Assembly: GCA_016714745.1 (NCBI GenBank)
Contig: JADKCG010000017.1
Coordinates: 1-64,000 of the forward strand
Direction of reading: 5' to 3'
Length of the DNA: 64,000 nt
Origin: Elusimicrobiota bacterium
GTDB taxonomy: Bacteria > Elusimicrobiota > Elusimicrobia > FEN-1173
Under the pieces are notes generated by a model, which saw nothing but the letters and a program-made list of their open reading frames with translations, did not search any database and was not told the origin of the DNA. Made by a program: the position numbers and the translations under genes. Shown piece by piece: positions 17,576-27,347 of the stretch (position 1 is the stretch's first letter; every line of letters begins with the position of its first letter).

Positions 17576-19279
17576 ATGGCGGGGTTAACTGAAATGATAA
17601 AAAAGATGAGACGTGCAGTTTTGTTTATTTTATTTTTCATCGCTTTCTTGAGCGCATTCCCTGTCTTGGGGTGTATCAATGTCTCGACCCAATCGTTTTC
17701 GGACGTTTCAGCCACAGGGTTGACTCTCGGTTGGGAATCTTTCTGTAGCACCGCTTCTCTCACGTATACACAAATTGACGAAGACCCATCATTCATCACT
17801 CCGATCTCCGAGGACGTGACAGCCCCTCCCGCTTTTTTTGGAATTTCTCCAATGCTCATTCCAAACACCCTCTATTATGCCCAAGTGGCCACGAATTCAT
17901 TCATGGGGGGAAGTCTTTCACTGGGGTCTACCCGAACCTTAGCGGCTCTTCCGACAGCTCTCTCTCCCACGGTCCTTTCTTCCCAGCAGATCAAGGTCGA
18001 ATGGGGGGCCAACGGCAATCCGCTAGGAACACTGTTTGAAAGCCAAATATCAGACGACGGTTTTTCGACTGTTTTAATGTCCACGTCCACAACGGCCGTG
18101 TCCGTGACCTGGGAGGGGCTGACACCGAACACGTCGTATTATTTCCGGGTTCGGGCCACGAACGACGATGGCGTGTGGACTCCTCTTGTGCCATTGGGAT
18201 CGGCCACGACGTTGGCAGAGGTCCCGGGGTTAGTTTTAGTTCCATTTGAGAACATCACTCCACAAGGATTTCGCGTTTTGTGGGCCTCGGGAACCGTTCT
18301 TTGGAACCCCGCGGACACGACCTACGAGGTTCAAATCGCGACCGGTATTTCATTTGGAGGAACGGTTTTAACAATTTCCACCATTGCGCTTCATGCCGAT
18401 GTGAGTGGGTTGATTGAGGACACTCTTTATTTTCCCGAGTTCAGCGGTGACTGGATCTTGTGCCTACAGCGTATGTGGATCTTGGTTCCACATCGACGGC
18501 CCCTGAGCCTTTTACAGAGGGGGATCTTCCACAACGGTCCAAAGCCCTGACGGTTCAGTTACCGTGATCGTGTCTACCGGGACCTTCCTGGAAGATTACC
18601 GCGTGTTGCTCTCACTGATCCCCTTCGTGCCCCATTGGGACCGCCGGATATTCTTCGCAAATCGTGCGGCTGAAGTGAAGTCGGTGAAAGCGGCGAAGTT
18701 TCCCGAACCCCCATTCCTGATCTTTATGCGGAAATCCGAGCAGAAACCACTGGGGGTGTTCCTCTTGAATCCCTAGGGGGAAACGCTTTAACGGTGACGT
18801 TTGTCTACCCGGCCTTGGATCACGAGACTGTCGATATGGGGGCAGGGCCTCTTGTCCGTGCGCGCACGCTGGCGGTTTATCGATTAAATGAAACCAAAAA
18901 TCTTTGGGTGCGGTTGCCTTCGTCCCAAGTGGACACAACTGCTCACACCGTGACGGCCTCCGCGTTCGGTGTGGGTGTATTTTCCTTGGTGGGCCAGCAA
19001 GACACGAGCCTTGAAACAACTTTTGCCTATCCCGTTCCTTTTCGCGCCAAAAGAGGAGATACAACGGTCACTTTTGGGGACCTCTCCCAGCGCGCCACGA
19101 TCCGAATTTTTAATGCTTCAGGGGCTTTGGTTCAAACTCTCGAAGAGGAGGATGGGGACGGAGAACTGGAATGGGACGTGAAAGATTCGGAGGGTGATCC
19201 GCTTCCCAGCGGCGTCTATTTTTATCTCATCGAAAGTTCCGCAGACAAGAAACGCGGCAAATTGGTGATAATCCGGTGA
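17576..19279 (+). CDS. Secreted fibronectin type III protein with FlgD-Ig-like C-terminus, frameshifted (cassette B)
   Basis: Start at ATG 17576 or 17594; signal peptide (LFILFFIAFLSAFPVLG). About three fibronectin-III domains follow, with typical VEWGANGNPLG, GLTPNTSYYFRVRATNDDG and LWASGTV...YEVQIATG. The frame is lost near 18440 and changes again between 18450-18480, 18560-18640 and near 18770; the pieces AYVDLGSTSTAPEPFTEGD and DGSVTVIVSTGTFLEDYRV lie in other frames. The last part (ALTVTFVYPALD to the end) reads well and ends in an FlgD-Ig-like domain (FAYPVPFRAKRGD, RIFNASGALVQTL, SGVYFYLIES, KLVIIR). The PorV-like gene starts 4 bases later. It takes the place that the FG-GAP protein holds in cassette A. 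Confidence 0.72.
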
Positions 19280-19283
19280 ACCC

Positions 19284-20339
19284 ATGAGATCCCTCCCAGC
19301 CGTGTTGGCGGCGATATTCTTTGGCGCGGTCGTTAATGTCCACGCGAAGAAAGCTGACACCTTTGAATTTCTTCGTCTTCCATCCGGGGCGCGCACATCG
19401 GCCATGGGCGGGGCCGGCGCGGCTGAGGCCAAAGGCTTGGCCGGCGCACACATTAATCCCGCGGGGTTGGGCCGATTATGGCGCGATGAAATTTCATTTA
19501 CAGGGGCGCGCTGGATCGATGACGCCCACTATCAATCTGTAGGGATGGCCCATCCGTTCGCTCGGGGGGGGGCCGTGGCAGGGTCAATACTTTCATTGGA
19601 TTATGGGGATATTTCCGGCTATGGTCCCACCGGGGGGGCGGAAGGACAAGTGTCTGCACGGGACGCTGTCGTCCGGTTGGGGTACGGGCGATCTGCGGGG
19701 GACCGATTGTTCTGGGGGCTCCAGGGGTCCTACGCCACCGAAACCTTAGCTGATGAAACGGATCAAGGCACCGCTGGTGACGGGGGAATTCTATGGGTTC
19801 CCTTCCGAGCCGGATGGTTTAGAACCTTAACAGTGGGGGGCGCGTTTCATCACTGGGGAAAAGGCCCTCAAAACGTCCAAGCAGGGGTCAATCTCCGACC
19901 TTTTTTTGAGGGGATGAGCTTGTCCGTTGACGGACAGAAATCACCCGGGGAACCGATTTCGATTCTTGCTGGGGCCGAATACTGGGCCCGAGGCGCTGTG
20001 GCGTTACGTCTGGGCTATAACGGGCGCACGGCCAAAGAGGGGTCCGGTGTGAGCATGGGATTTGGTTTCCGCGCCTGGGATTTGGATGTGGATTATGCCT
20101 TTATCGATTTTGGGTCGCTCGGGGAAACCCACCATGTGGGGCTCACCTATCGGTTTGGGAGTGTCGCTGAACAATTTTATGAGCGCGGGCTGGTCAGTCT
20201 CCAACGGAAAGACTACGCGCAGGCGGTGGTTCATTTTGCCCGAGCGATCTCATTAAATCCTCAACACCGGCGCGCTTTAGCCCGGCTTCATGAATCAAAC
20301 GAATTTTTGCAAAAACAGCTTCACCCTCGAACTCCGTGA
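19284..20339 (+). CDS. PorV/PorQ-like outer-membrane protein with short TPR tail (cassette B)
   Basis: 351 residues, ATG at 19284. Signal peptide to about residue 22, then LPSGARTSAMGGAGAAEA and AHINPAGLGRL (the PorV/PorQ entry motifs), a barrel ending DLDVDYAFIDFGSLGETHHVGLTYRFG, and one TPR unit (FYERGLVSLQRKDYAQAVVHFARAISLNPQHRRALARL). The next gene starts in the overlap GTGA. In cassettes A and C the barrel and the TPR array are one polypeptide; here they are two, or one interrupted by an error. Confidence 0.82.
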   Translation: MRSLPAVLAAIFFGAVVNVHAKKADTFEFLRLPSGARTSAMGGAGAAEAKGLAGAHINPAGLGRLWRDEISFTGARWIDDAHYQSVGMAHPFARGGAVAGSILSLDYGDISGYGPTGGAEGQVSARDAVVRLGYGRSAGDRLFWGLQGSYATETLADETDQGTAGDGGILWVPFRAGWFRTLTVGGAFHHWGKGPQNVQAGVNLRPFFEGMSLSVDGQKSPGEPISILAGAEYWARGAVALRLGYNGRTAKEGSGVSMGFGFRAWDLDVDYAFIDFGSLGETHHVGLTYRFGSVAEQFYERGLVSLQRKDYAQAVVHFARAISLNPQHRRALARLHESNEFLQKQLHPRTP

Positions 20340-21559
20340 AGCGGACACGAGCCTTTTTCACCACTCTGTGCGCGGTCCTGGGGGCGATTTCTTTCGTGCA
20401 GGGGGGGGAACCCAAAAGGGACGCTTTTCAGGAAGGTCAAAACCGCATTTGATCGTCGGGATTATTTCACGGCGGTGGACCGATTGACAGAGGCTTTGGT
20501 CCGCGGCCCCGGCGACAAACGTGTGCAAAGGCTCCTCTTGGCGGTCGGTCAAAAGTTGATGGGAGGAGACGATTTAGACAAAATATCCGCGGACGATTTG
20601 CGTCTTATCGTGCAACAGGCAGAAAGGGTTTAGACACTCGTCAGCGGGATACCGACGAGCTTGACTGAGCTTAAAATCGCCCAGCGCGCCAGCCAAATTC
20701 TTACGCCCCAGATACATTGCGTGCCTGCCGAGGAGTGGACCTGGTTTTGGAAGTCACGTTGGGTGACGATCCAGAGAGTCAGAGGTTCCGGGAATATCTC
20801 CATTCGGTGTGTGCGAATCTGGAAACGGCGATTCATTCAGGGATGCTGATGAATCCCGCTGACAAAAACCGGGTGTTGGGATATGTGGCCTTTTGCCATT
20901 CCCGCTGGGGGGAGGCCGCCACTTTTTGGGACCTGGCGCTTAAAAGCCATCCGCAAGACGACCCTCTTCGTCACCTGGCGGAGACCGCCAAAGCGCGAGA
21001 AAAGGAGCAACAACTCGCACGAACGGAAAAATGCATAACCGAGGTTAAAAACCGCCGTCAAAGAAAACCGAGATGATGCCTCTCACCCTCTTAAAGCAAG
21101 GGCTCACGGATTCGCCAGGGGATGAGCGGTTGCTGGCGCTTTTGGAAACGATTCAACAGCGCGTGGCCCTTCACACGCGAGAACGGTTGATTCTTTTCCA
21201 TCGGACGAACGCCCTCAAAGAACAAAAAGAGGGCCGCTGGATGGAGGCGGCCCGAAGTTGGTTGTCGGTTCTGAGGGAAGACCCGTTGAACGCCCAAGCG
21301 CGAGAAGAGTTGGATGTGATTAGACGTCATTGGGGTGAGCGGGTTGACCCCAATGGGAAAACAAATGGATCGCTTGTTTCCCAGGAAAGTGCGGACGCGT
21401 CCGAGAAATTTTATACGCTCGGGCTCATTAGTTACGCGGACGGCGATCTTGACGCTGCTGTCGTTCAGTTCCGTGCCTGTTTGGCCAAGAAACCCAGAGC
21501 ACGAATATGCTCTAAAAGCTCTGGAACGGGTGGAAGAAGAGCGGAAACCCATCCCATGA
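20336..21559 (+). CDS. Secreted TPR protein, frameshifted (cassette B)
   Basis: GTG at 20336 overlaps the PorV stop. N-terminus MKRTRAFFTTLCAVLGAISF is a signal peptide. Frame changes near 20445, 20640-20700, 21060 and 21490 break what reads as one ~400-residue TPR protein: DRRDYFTAVDRLTEALVRGP, LGYVAFCHSRWGEAATFWDL, ALKEQKEGRWMEAARSWLSVL, FYTLGLISYADGDLDAAVVQFRACL and finally NPEHEYALKALERVEEE. The stop at 21557-21559 overlaps the kinase start as ATGA, the same coupling as in cassette A, which argues that the shifts are base errors. As written, the last shift falsely fuses the TPR end to the kinase. Probably periplasmic, acting with the PorV-like protein. Confidence 0.7.
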
Positions 21560-22983
21560 CATTGCGCACCCGGCTTCTCCTTTATGTCGTGGGTCTAACC
21601 GTGGGATCTTTTGTCCTTTATGCTGGGGCCCTGTCATGGACCCAGCGGGAATTTCTAAATAACGAGCAAGACCGCGCCAATATTGAAGAAAGCAGCCGGT
21701 GGACGGTGCTGTGCGAACAATCTCTTTTATCGAAAGATGAAATCACCTTGGTACACTACGTCCGCGAGTTGCGCCGGGCGGAGGATGTTCGTTGGGCTTC
21801 ATTCATGAGTAAGGAAGGGAAGGTCATCATGCACACGGATTTAACAATAAAAAATACGATCTCGGCCGATCCTGTGAGCGTTTGGGCGCTTCAATCGCGC
21901 CGTCCTCAACACCGTGAGTTTAATGACGAAAGCCCCCCGCTCATCGCCTATGCAAATCCCGTGTGGCGGGGGGGGGAATTTGTCGGAGTGGCGATTTTAG
22001 CGTTCGAATCTGACCGCCAAACCGGACGAATTTCTTCGACGCTCCTGTCCTCACTGAAAGGATTTGCCGGGGCCACGTTTCTTTGTTTGGGGGTCGGGGT
22101 TATTGTGGCACTCTTCGTCGCGAAGGGGTTGGTGGGCCCCCTAAACGAGTTGACGTCCGCTGTTCGGCGGTTGGGCGCTGGCGATTGGCGCGCGCGAGCG
22201 GCGGTGTACCGCAAAGACGAAATTGGGGAGTTGGCTGTGGCCTTTACCGAAATGTCTCGCCGCCTTGCCCGATTGGACGAACTGAAAGATGAATTCGTTG
22301 CCACCGTTTCCCACGATCTGCGAAATCCGTTGGGCGCGATCACCATGGCGGCCCGTTATTTGATCGCGCCGCCCAATCCACTCACGCCAGAAATGTCACG
22401 CCAGGTGCTCAACACGGTGCTTGTGAGCACAGCGCGTTTAAGGAATATGGTGGACAATATTCTTGACGCGGCAAAAATCAAACAGGGCCCTTTGGTTTCC
22501 TTACGTGAACCGTTTTCTGTTAAAAAAGTGATGGGTGAGTTGCATGCTCTTTTCAGCGCCCAAGCGGAAGAGTTTGGCCGAGATTTTCGATTGGAGATTC
22601 CGCCGGATCTTCCCATGGCGATGGGTGATGAGGACCAGACCTACCGCCTCCTCTGGCAACCTACTAACGAACGCTTTCAAATTCACGTCGTCGGGCGATC
22701 GCATTACGTTCGCGGCGGACCCCACACCCGAAAAACAGCTGGCCATCCGTGTGTCGGACAACGGCCCAGGAATCCCTCCGCTGACCTGCCCACCCTCTTT
22801 ACCCGTTTCTACACGGCAGAGAACGTGGGGACCCATGTTAAAAAACATCAGGGAACAGGATTGGGGTTGGCGATAGCCAGAGCCCTTGCCGAAACCCAAG
22901 GAGGAACCGTGACTGTCGAATCCGAACCGAACTGTGGGGAACCACTTTTTTGTGTCCATCTTCCCGCCTGGAAAGTGACGTGA
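21556..22983 (+). CDS. Membrane sensor histidine kinase (cassette B), two compensating frameshifts
   Basis: About 476 residues from ATG 21556. Membrane segment at about 8-28, periplasmic sensor region with VHYVRELRRAEDVRWASFMS, second membrane segment at about 170-190, HAMP, and HisKA with His253 (SHDLRNPLG). The HATPase part is out of frame between about 22655 and 22790; there the other frame gives GNLLTNAFKFTSSGDRITF (N box) and VSDNGPGIPP (G1), after which GTGLGLAIARALAETQGG returns to the main frame. It overlaps the regulator start (GTG at 22980). Less similar in the sensor region to the kinases of A and C than those are to each other. Confidence 0.85.
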   Translation: MTLRTRLLLYVVGLTVGSFVLYAGALSWTQREFLNNEQDRANIEESSRWTVLCEQSLLSKDEITLVHYVRELRRAEDVRWASFMSKEGKVIMHTDLTIKNTISADPVSVWALQSRRPQHREFNDESPPLIAYANPVWRGGEFVGVAILAFESDRQTGRISSTLLSSLKGFAGATFLCLGVGVIVALFVAKGLVGPLNELTSAVRRLGAGDWRARAAVYRKDEIGELAVAFTEMSRRLARLDELKDEFVATVSHDLRNPLGAITMAARYLIAPPNPLTPEMSRQVLNTVLVSTARLRNMVDNILDAAKIKQGPLVSLREPFSVKKVMGELHALFSAQAEEFGRDFRLEIPPDLPMAMGDEDQTYRLLWQPTNERFQIHVVGRSHYVRGGPHTRKTAGHPCVGQRPRNPSADLPTLFTRFYTAENVGTHVKKHQGTGLGLAIARALAETQGGTVTVESEPNCGEPLFCVHLPAWKVT

Positions 22984-23663
22984 GCGCGTCGCTTCTCTTG
23001 GTGGAAGACGATGCCAGCCTCGCTGGGATCACACGACGGTTTCTCACTCAGGCCGGATACAAGGTGACGCTTGCGATTTCGGGGGAAGAGGCGCTCGCTT
23101 TGATCCAAAAGAATAAACCGGACCTGGTGGTCTCAGACGTTCAACTGCCGGGGATCTCGGGCCTTAAAATGTGTGAAATTCTTAAAGAAAACAACGCCAC
23201 CGCGTCACTGCCGATCATCATGGTGACGGTCCTTGGAAAAACGCAAGAAAAGGTGAACGGTCTGCGGACCGGCGCCGATGATTATTTAACAAAACCGTTC
23301 GATGCCCATGAGTTATTGGCAAGAGTGGAAGCGGTCCTCCGGCGCACGAGAGACAGTGGTGCGGTTGAAAAGGTGATCAATGTCGGACCCATCCAAGTGG
23401 ACACCGCTCGTCGTGAAGTCACCATCAAAGGCCGCCCGATTGTTTTAAGGCGAAAAGAATACGAACTTCTTTCGATGTTTGTTCGAAAACCCGGCCGACT
23501 TTTGACGAGAGAATCCTTACTGAAGGCCCTCTGGGGCGACGACGTTGTGGTCACGCCCAATGCCCTCGAAGTTCACATCAAAAACCTTCGAGCCTGCCTG
23601 GGCCCCAGCGGAGCCCTCATCGAAACCCTCGTCGGAGAAGGCTACCGCCTCAGCGACCGTTAG
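22980..23663 (+). CDS. OmpR/PhoB-family response regulator (cassette B)
   Basis: 227 residues from GTG 22980, which overlaps the kinase stop (GTGA). Receiver domain with E9/D10, D53 (SDVQLPG) and K105 (DDYLTKPFD), and winged-helix output (RRKEYELLSMF, LWGDDVVVTPNALEVHIKNL, GEGYRLSDR). Cognate partner of the preceding kinase and last gene of cassette B. Intact. Confidence 0.93.
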   Translation: MSASLLLVEDDASLAGITRRFLTQAGYKVTLAISGEEALALIQKNKPDLVVSDVQLPGISGLKMCEILKENNATASLPIIMVTVLGKTQEKVNGLRTGADDYLTKPFDAHELLARVEAVLRRTRDSGAVEKVINVGPIQVDTARREVTIKGRPIVLRRKEYELLSMFVRKPGRLLTRESLLKALWGDDVVVTPNALEVHIKNLRACLGPSGALIETLVGEGYRLSDR

Positions 23664-23795
23664 CCCGGAAATCAGTTGTCTCATTTGTCTTGGACGGTTT
23701 TGTCCTTTCAGGAATATTTCAGCCCTTCTTCAGCCAAACACCAGTCCTCCCGCGTAAACTACCCATGTATTCAATCTGAAGTTTGGGAGGAAAAA

Positions 23796-24410
23796 ATGAA
23801 ACAAATGAAACTCTGGATGGCCGTTTGTCTCTTGGGCTGACGGTCGCCTGCAATGGAATGAAAGATCGTCTCTTCAGCACAGACGAAACACCGTCCGTCA
23901 GTGAACCGGGGCCACGCCCAACAAAGCGTCTTCGGTGGATGACCAGTTGATGAACAAAGTGGCGACGGAGATTGCTCAAGAGATTCAGGGGACTGGGAAA
24001 TTTCCCTTGGCCGCTCCCCAATCCGCCGCTTGCGTTCCCGGGAGCATTACTCTCAGTTCATCAACCGTCACCTATCCCCCGCAAGTGAACCGATCCTCCA
24101 GTGTTTATACGGTGAACGGAATCACTTATTTCAGTGCGAATTATTATGAAAGTTCAGGGGGAGATTGGTCACGGTCAAAGAATTGAACGGAACCTGTCTC
24201 ACAAACAGTTCCATCTATGGGGCTCTCTCTGTTCAAAGGGTTCTTACATGCAGTAGGGCGGAAGCGAAACGCCTTGGCGTTATCGTTATTACTATTACAA
24301 TTAAAATTGCAATTACAAAGGCGACATTCTCGAAATTGAAGGGCAATATACCATCGGGAATGAAAAAGGGCACCACCGTTTATCCCGTAAAATACACCAT
24401 CAACATCTAA
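23796..24410 (+). CDS. Small lipoprotein, frameshifted
   Basis: ATG at 23796 with a ggagg site. MKQMKLWMAVCLLG is followed, after a one-base shift in the G run at about 23835, by LTVACNG, a clear lipobox with Cys as the lipidated residue. Further frame changes near 23925 and 24170 link KVATEIAQEIQGTGKFPLAA, CVPGSITLSSSTVTYPPQVN, TYFSANYYESSGG and the end GTTVYPVKYTINI. About 200 residues in all. No family recognised. A terminator follows directly. Confidence 0.55.
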
Positions 24411-24422
24411 TTATCGCGTGCC

Positions 24423-24473
24423 ACCTCCGGCTCCGGCCCACGTCCCAGCGTGGATCGAGACGGAGGTTTTTTT
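24423..24473 (+). terminator. Rho-independent terminator
   Basis: acctccg ... cggaggt followed by seven T, with an internal ccacg/cgtgg helix. Ends the lipoprotein transcript. Confidence 0.75.
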
Positions 24474-24549
24474 AAGAAAACGTTTGCCCCTTGGGAACGT
24501 CTTTTAGATAAAATAGAACTGGAGCAACGTTGTTTTCCACGGGGGAGTT

Positions 24550-25179
24550 ATGTCCAACAACTTAATGGAATTTCACGATATGCCAAAGATCCAAAGCCCC
24601 TTTCGGCGGAAAATGCGGGACGGAGCCTATATCGCGACGTCCGAGATCGAGCCAGGGTTTGAATGGGTTTTCACCGATCCCAACGTCCTGGCCATTGAAA
24701 AGTTAGATGGAACGAACGTCAGCGTCGTGATGGAATCGGGCCAGCTTAAAGTGTTGGCCAACCGAAAAAATCGTATCCCCTTTGACACATTAGACACCAA
24801 TCGGTTCATCCAGGGCGTTCGCCACTGGATTGACCGGGGAACACGCCCCCCGCCAACGGCCAACATTTTGGGAAACCTCATGGGCCCTCACATCCAACAA
24901 AACTTCCTGGAACTGGATCGTCCGATTTGGTTTCCCCTGGATTATCTCAAAGAGAAAGCCAGCTACCGGTCCTACCACAAGTATCCAAAGACCTATGAGA
25001 ATATTAGCGCCTGGTTTAAAGACGGCTTATTTTCTCTCATGTATCAACGGTTCCACGAAAGTCAAAAACGAGCTCCCGAAGGAGTCGTATTTTGGCATCC
25101 GGACGGCCGTTGGGCCAAGCTCAGGCGAGACATGTTCGACTGGTGGATCGGCCCGCGCCACGGCGGCGAAGGCGAATAG
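24550..25179 (+). CDS. RNA ligase-like nucleotidyltransferase
   Basis: 209 residues; ATG at 24550 with ggggag upstream. Contains the covalent nucleotidyltransferase motifs in order: motif I EKLDGTN with Lys51 as the probable AMP-accepting residue, a GNLMGPHIQQN motif near 108-118 (compare GELVGPxIQ in RNA ligases), motif IV EGVVFW at 177-182 and motif V K190-LRRD. This is the core of RNA or DNA ligases of the small RNA-ligase type; there is no recognisable extra C-terminal domain. It would join or repair RNA ends using ATP; the target is unknown. The GDT1-type transporter begins 4 bases after the stop, so the two are co-transcribed. Confidence 0.75.
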   Translation: MSNNLMEFHDMPKIQSPFRRKMRDGAYIATSEIEPGFEWVFTDPNVLAIEKLDGTNVSVVMESGQLKVLANRKNRIPFDTLDTNRFIQGVRHWIDRGTRPPPTANILGNLMGPHIQQNFLELDRPIWFPLDYLKEKASYRSYHKYPKTYENISAWFKDGLFSLMYQRFHESQKRAPEGVVFWHPDGRWAKLRRDMFDWWIGPRHGGEGE

Positions 25180-25182
25180 AAC

Positions 25183-25752
25183 ATGTGGGTTCGCACGCTT
25201 GTCAGTTCCTTTGGTTTGGTGGCCGCCTCGGAGATGGGGGATAAAACCCAACTGTTGGCTTTTGCCTTGGCCACACGATTTAAGAAACCCTGGGCCATCA
25301 TGGGAGGGATTCTCACTGCCACACTGTTAAATCACGGACTGGCCTCTTGGGGCGGCGCCTGGGTGTCCGCCCACACACCGGAATTGGTTCTCCGGATCGG
25401 TTTGTCTTTGACGTTTATTGGGTTTGGAATCTGGATTCTTTTCCCGGACAAAGACGAAGGCGGCCCCAAAGAGAGCCGGTGGGGCGCCTACGCCACCACC
25501 ACCGTTGCCTTTTTTCTAGCCGAAATGGGAGACAAAACCCAATTGGCGACCATCGCCCTGGGGGCCCGGTTCGGCTCTTTTTGGATGGTCACACTCGGCA
25601 CCACGCTCGGCATGCTCTTCTCCGACGGCCTGGCAGTGCTGTTAGGCGAAAAATTCGCCGAAAAAATACCAATGATTTGGGTCCGCCGTTTTTCGGCCGG
25701 GCTTTTTATTCTGTTCGGGATCATGATCTTTTGGAAAGGGGCTCGGATGTAA
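25183..25752 (+). CDS. GDT1/TMEM165 (UPF0016) family cation transporter
   Basis: 189 residues, six predicted membrane segments in two repeats, each with the family signature: ASEMGDKTQLLAFALATRF near residue 15 and AEMGDKTQLATIALGARF near 112. Members export or exchange Mn2+ or Ca2+ for protons across the inner membrane. Substrate here is inferred from the family. It directly follows the RNA ligase-like gene. Confidence 0.9.
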   Translation: MWVRTLVSSFGLVAASEMGDKTQLLAFALATRFKKPWAIMGGILTATLLNHGLASWGGAWVSAHTPELVLRIGLSLTFIGFGIWILFPDKDEGGPKESRWGAYATTTVAFFLAEMGDKTQLATIALGARFGSFWMVTLGTTLGMLFSDGLAVLLGEKFAEKIPMIWVRRFSAGLFILFGIMIFWKGARM

Positions 25753-25818
25753 AGGCTGGAACTTTTTACGATTCTTGCTGTTGTAGATGATGGAGATAAA
25801 ATTGTTAAGGAGAACCTT

Positions 25819-26494
25819 ATGCCTGGCACAGCCACAGAAACAATTAACGCGTCGATCCGCTCAAAAGATTTAGTGCGCCAACTCCAGTGGCGGTACGCTG
25901 TTAAGAAATTCGACGCCTCGTTAAAAATAGGTCCGGACCTTTGGCAAACCTTGGAAGAGGCTCTGGTGCTTTCTCCGTCGTCTTTTGGTCTCCAACCGTG
26001 GAAATTTTTTGTTGTCAAAAATCCTGACGTGCGAAAGAAACTTCAAGCGGTCGCCTGGAACCAATCCCAAATCGTTGATGCCTCTCACCTGGTCGTGTTT
26101 GCCGTTAAGAAAAATCTAAACGCAGACGATGTGCGCCGATTCATCGCATTGACCGCAGAGATCCGGGGGGTTCCCAAAGAGTCTCTCGCGCCTTATCAGG
26201 GAATGATGGAAGGATTTGTCGCCAAACCCCCCATAGACATTAACGAATGGGCCGCCCGCCAAGTCTATATCGCCCTGGGCAATTTCCTCACTTCAGCGGC
26301 GATGGTGGGTGTAGACGCCTGCCCCATGGAAGGATTTGACCGAGCGAAATTTGACGAAATTTTTGGGATTAGACAAGAAAGGCTATGCCACCGCGGTGGT
26401 CGCCACGGCGGGATACCGCGCCGCGGACGATAAATATGCCGAGGCCCCAAAAGTCCGATATCTAAAATCCCAGGTGATCGAAACCATTCCCTGA
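25819..26494 (+). CDS. NAD(P)H-dependent nitroreductase (NfsB-like), one frameshift
   Basis: About 225 residues; ATG at 25819 with aaggag upstream. Shows the FMN-binding nitroreductase pattern: LQWRYAVKKFD, LVLSPSSFGLQPWKFFVV, VFAVKKN, ARQVYIALGNFLTSAAMVGVDACPMEGFD. A one-base shift in the T run at about 26359-26363 (FDEIFG) breaks the frame; the other frame then gives LDKKGYATAVVATAGYR and ends YLKSQVIETIP at 26494, as in family members. Reduces nitro compounds or quinones in the cytosol with FMN. The physiological substrate is unknown. Confidence 0.85.
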
Positions 26495-26661
26495 AATCCG
26501 ATTCCATAACAGTCAACGACAACAATTACTGGGGAAGCGAGCACTGTTGCCATTTTTCACAGGGCTTCAGGGCTTGGAGTGGGGATTTATGCGTTTGGTC
26601 TCTCGATATTGAGGCGTTTCGAATAAGATTTTGTGCCGGGAAATGGGATGGCGTTTATTTT

Positions 26662-27347
26662 TTATGTTTCATCATCAAACCTGTACCCTTCTCCTGCCAT
26701 GGACTGTATGCGGCGGCCGAAAAGACCCAATTTTGTGCGAAGGTTTTTGACTTGTGCCGAGAGGGCGTTATCGGTAACGATGACGTCGTCTTCCCAGAGG
26801 AGTCGGGTAAGTCTTTCTCGGGTCAAGAGTTGTCCTGGATGTTTTAGAAATAAAACCAAAAGATCGTATTCTTTACGTCTCAGAAGCACCGTTTTGCCAT
26901 CCAGGGATGTTGTATGCCGCCCCAGGTCCATTCGAAGTCCCTCAAATGAAAGGTTGTCCGTTGGTGCGGGGGCGCGCCCCACGCGCCGTAGCAACGCCTC
27001 GGCACGCGCCAACAATTCCTTTGGATCATAGGGTTTGGTGACGTAATCGTCCGCCCCCTGTTTGAGCCCTATGACTTTATCTGCACCCGCCTTCAGCGCT
27101 GTCAAAAGAATCATGGGCAGGTGGCCGTTTTTGGTTGGCTCCGAAGGATTTCCACCAGTTTTACTCCAGAGATTCCAGGCAGTTGAATGTCAATAACGAG
27201 CAGGTCTGGGAGGTTCTGGGCCACTTCGACCAAGGCTTCCTCCGCCGTGGCAGAGTCCGACACCCTAAATCCGCCCCGCTCAAAAACCGAGCGAGTCACC
27301 TGGCGCATCTCCGGATCATCTTCCACCAAATAGATTCTTGGTTTCAT
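26662..27347 (-). CDS. OmpR/PhoB-family response regulator (cassette C), one frameshift
   Basis: About 228 residues. Receiver domain from 27347 with E9/D10 and D53 (IDIQLPG); a one-base shift near 27118 separates QPKTAT from MILLTALKAGADKVIG, after which K105 (DDYVTKPYD) and the winged helix (RRKEYDLLVLFL, LWEDDVIVTDNALSAQVKNL, GEGYRFDDE) read normally. It overlaps the kinase by four bases. Closest in the window to the regulators at 6595 and 22980. Confidence 0.88.

Noticed and set aside
21073..22983. A TPR-histidine kinase fusion protein of 636 residues
   Set aside because: The join disappears if one base is changed near 21490: the TPR protein then ends at an ATGA overlap with the kinase start, exactly as in cassettes A and C.
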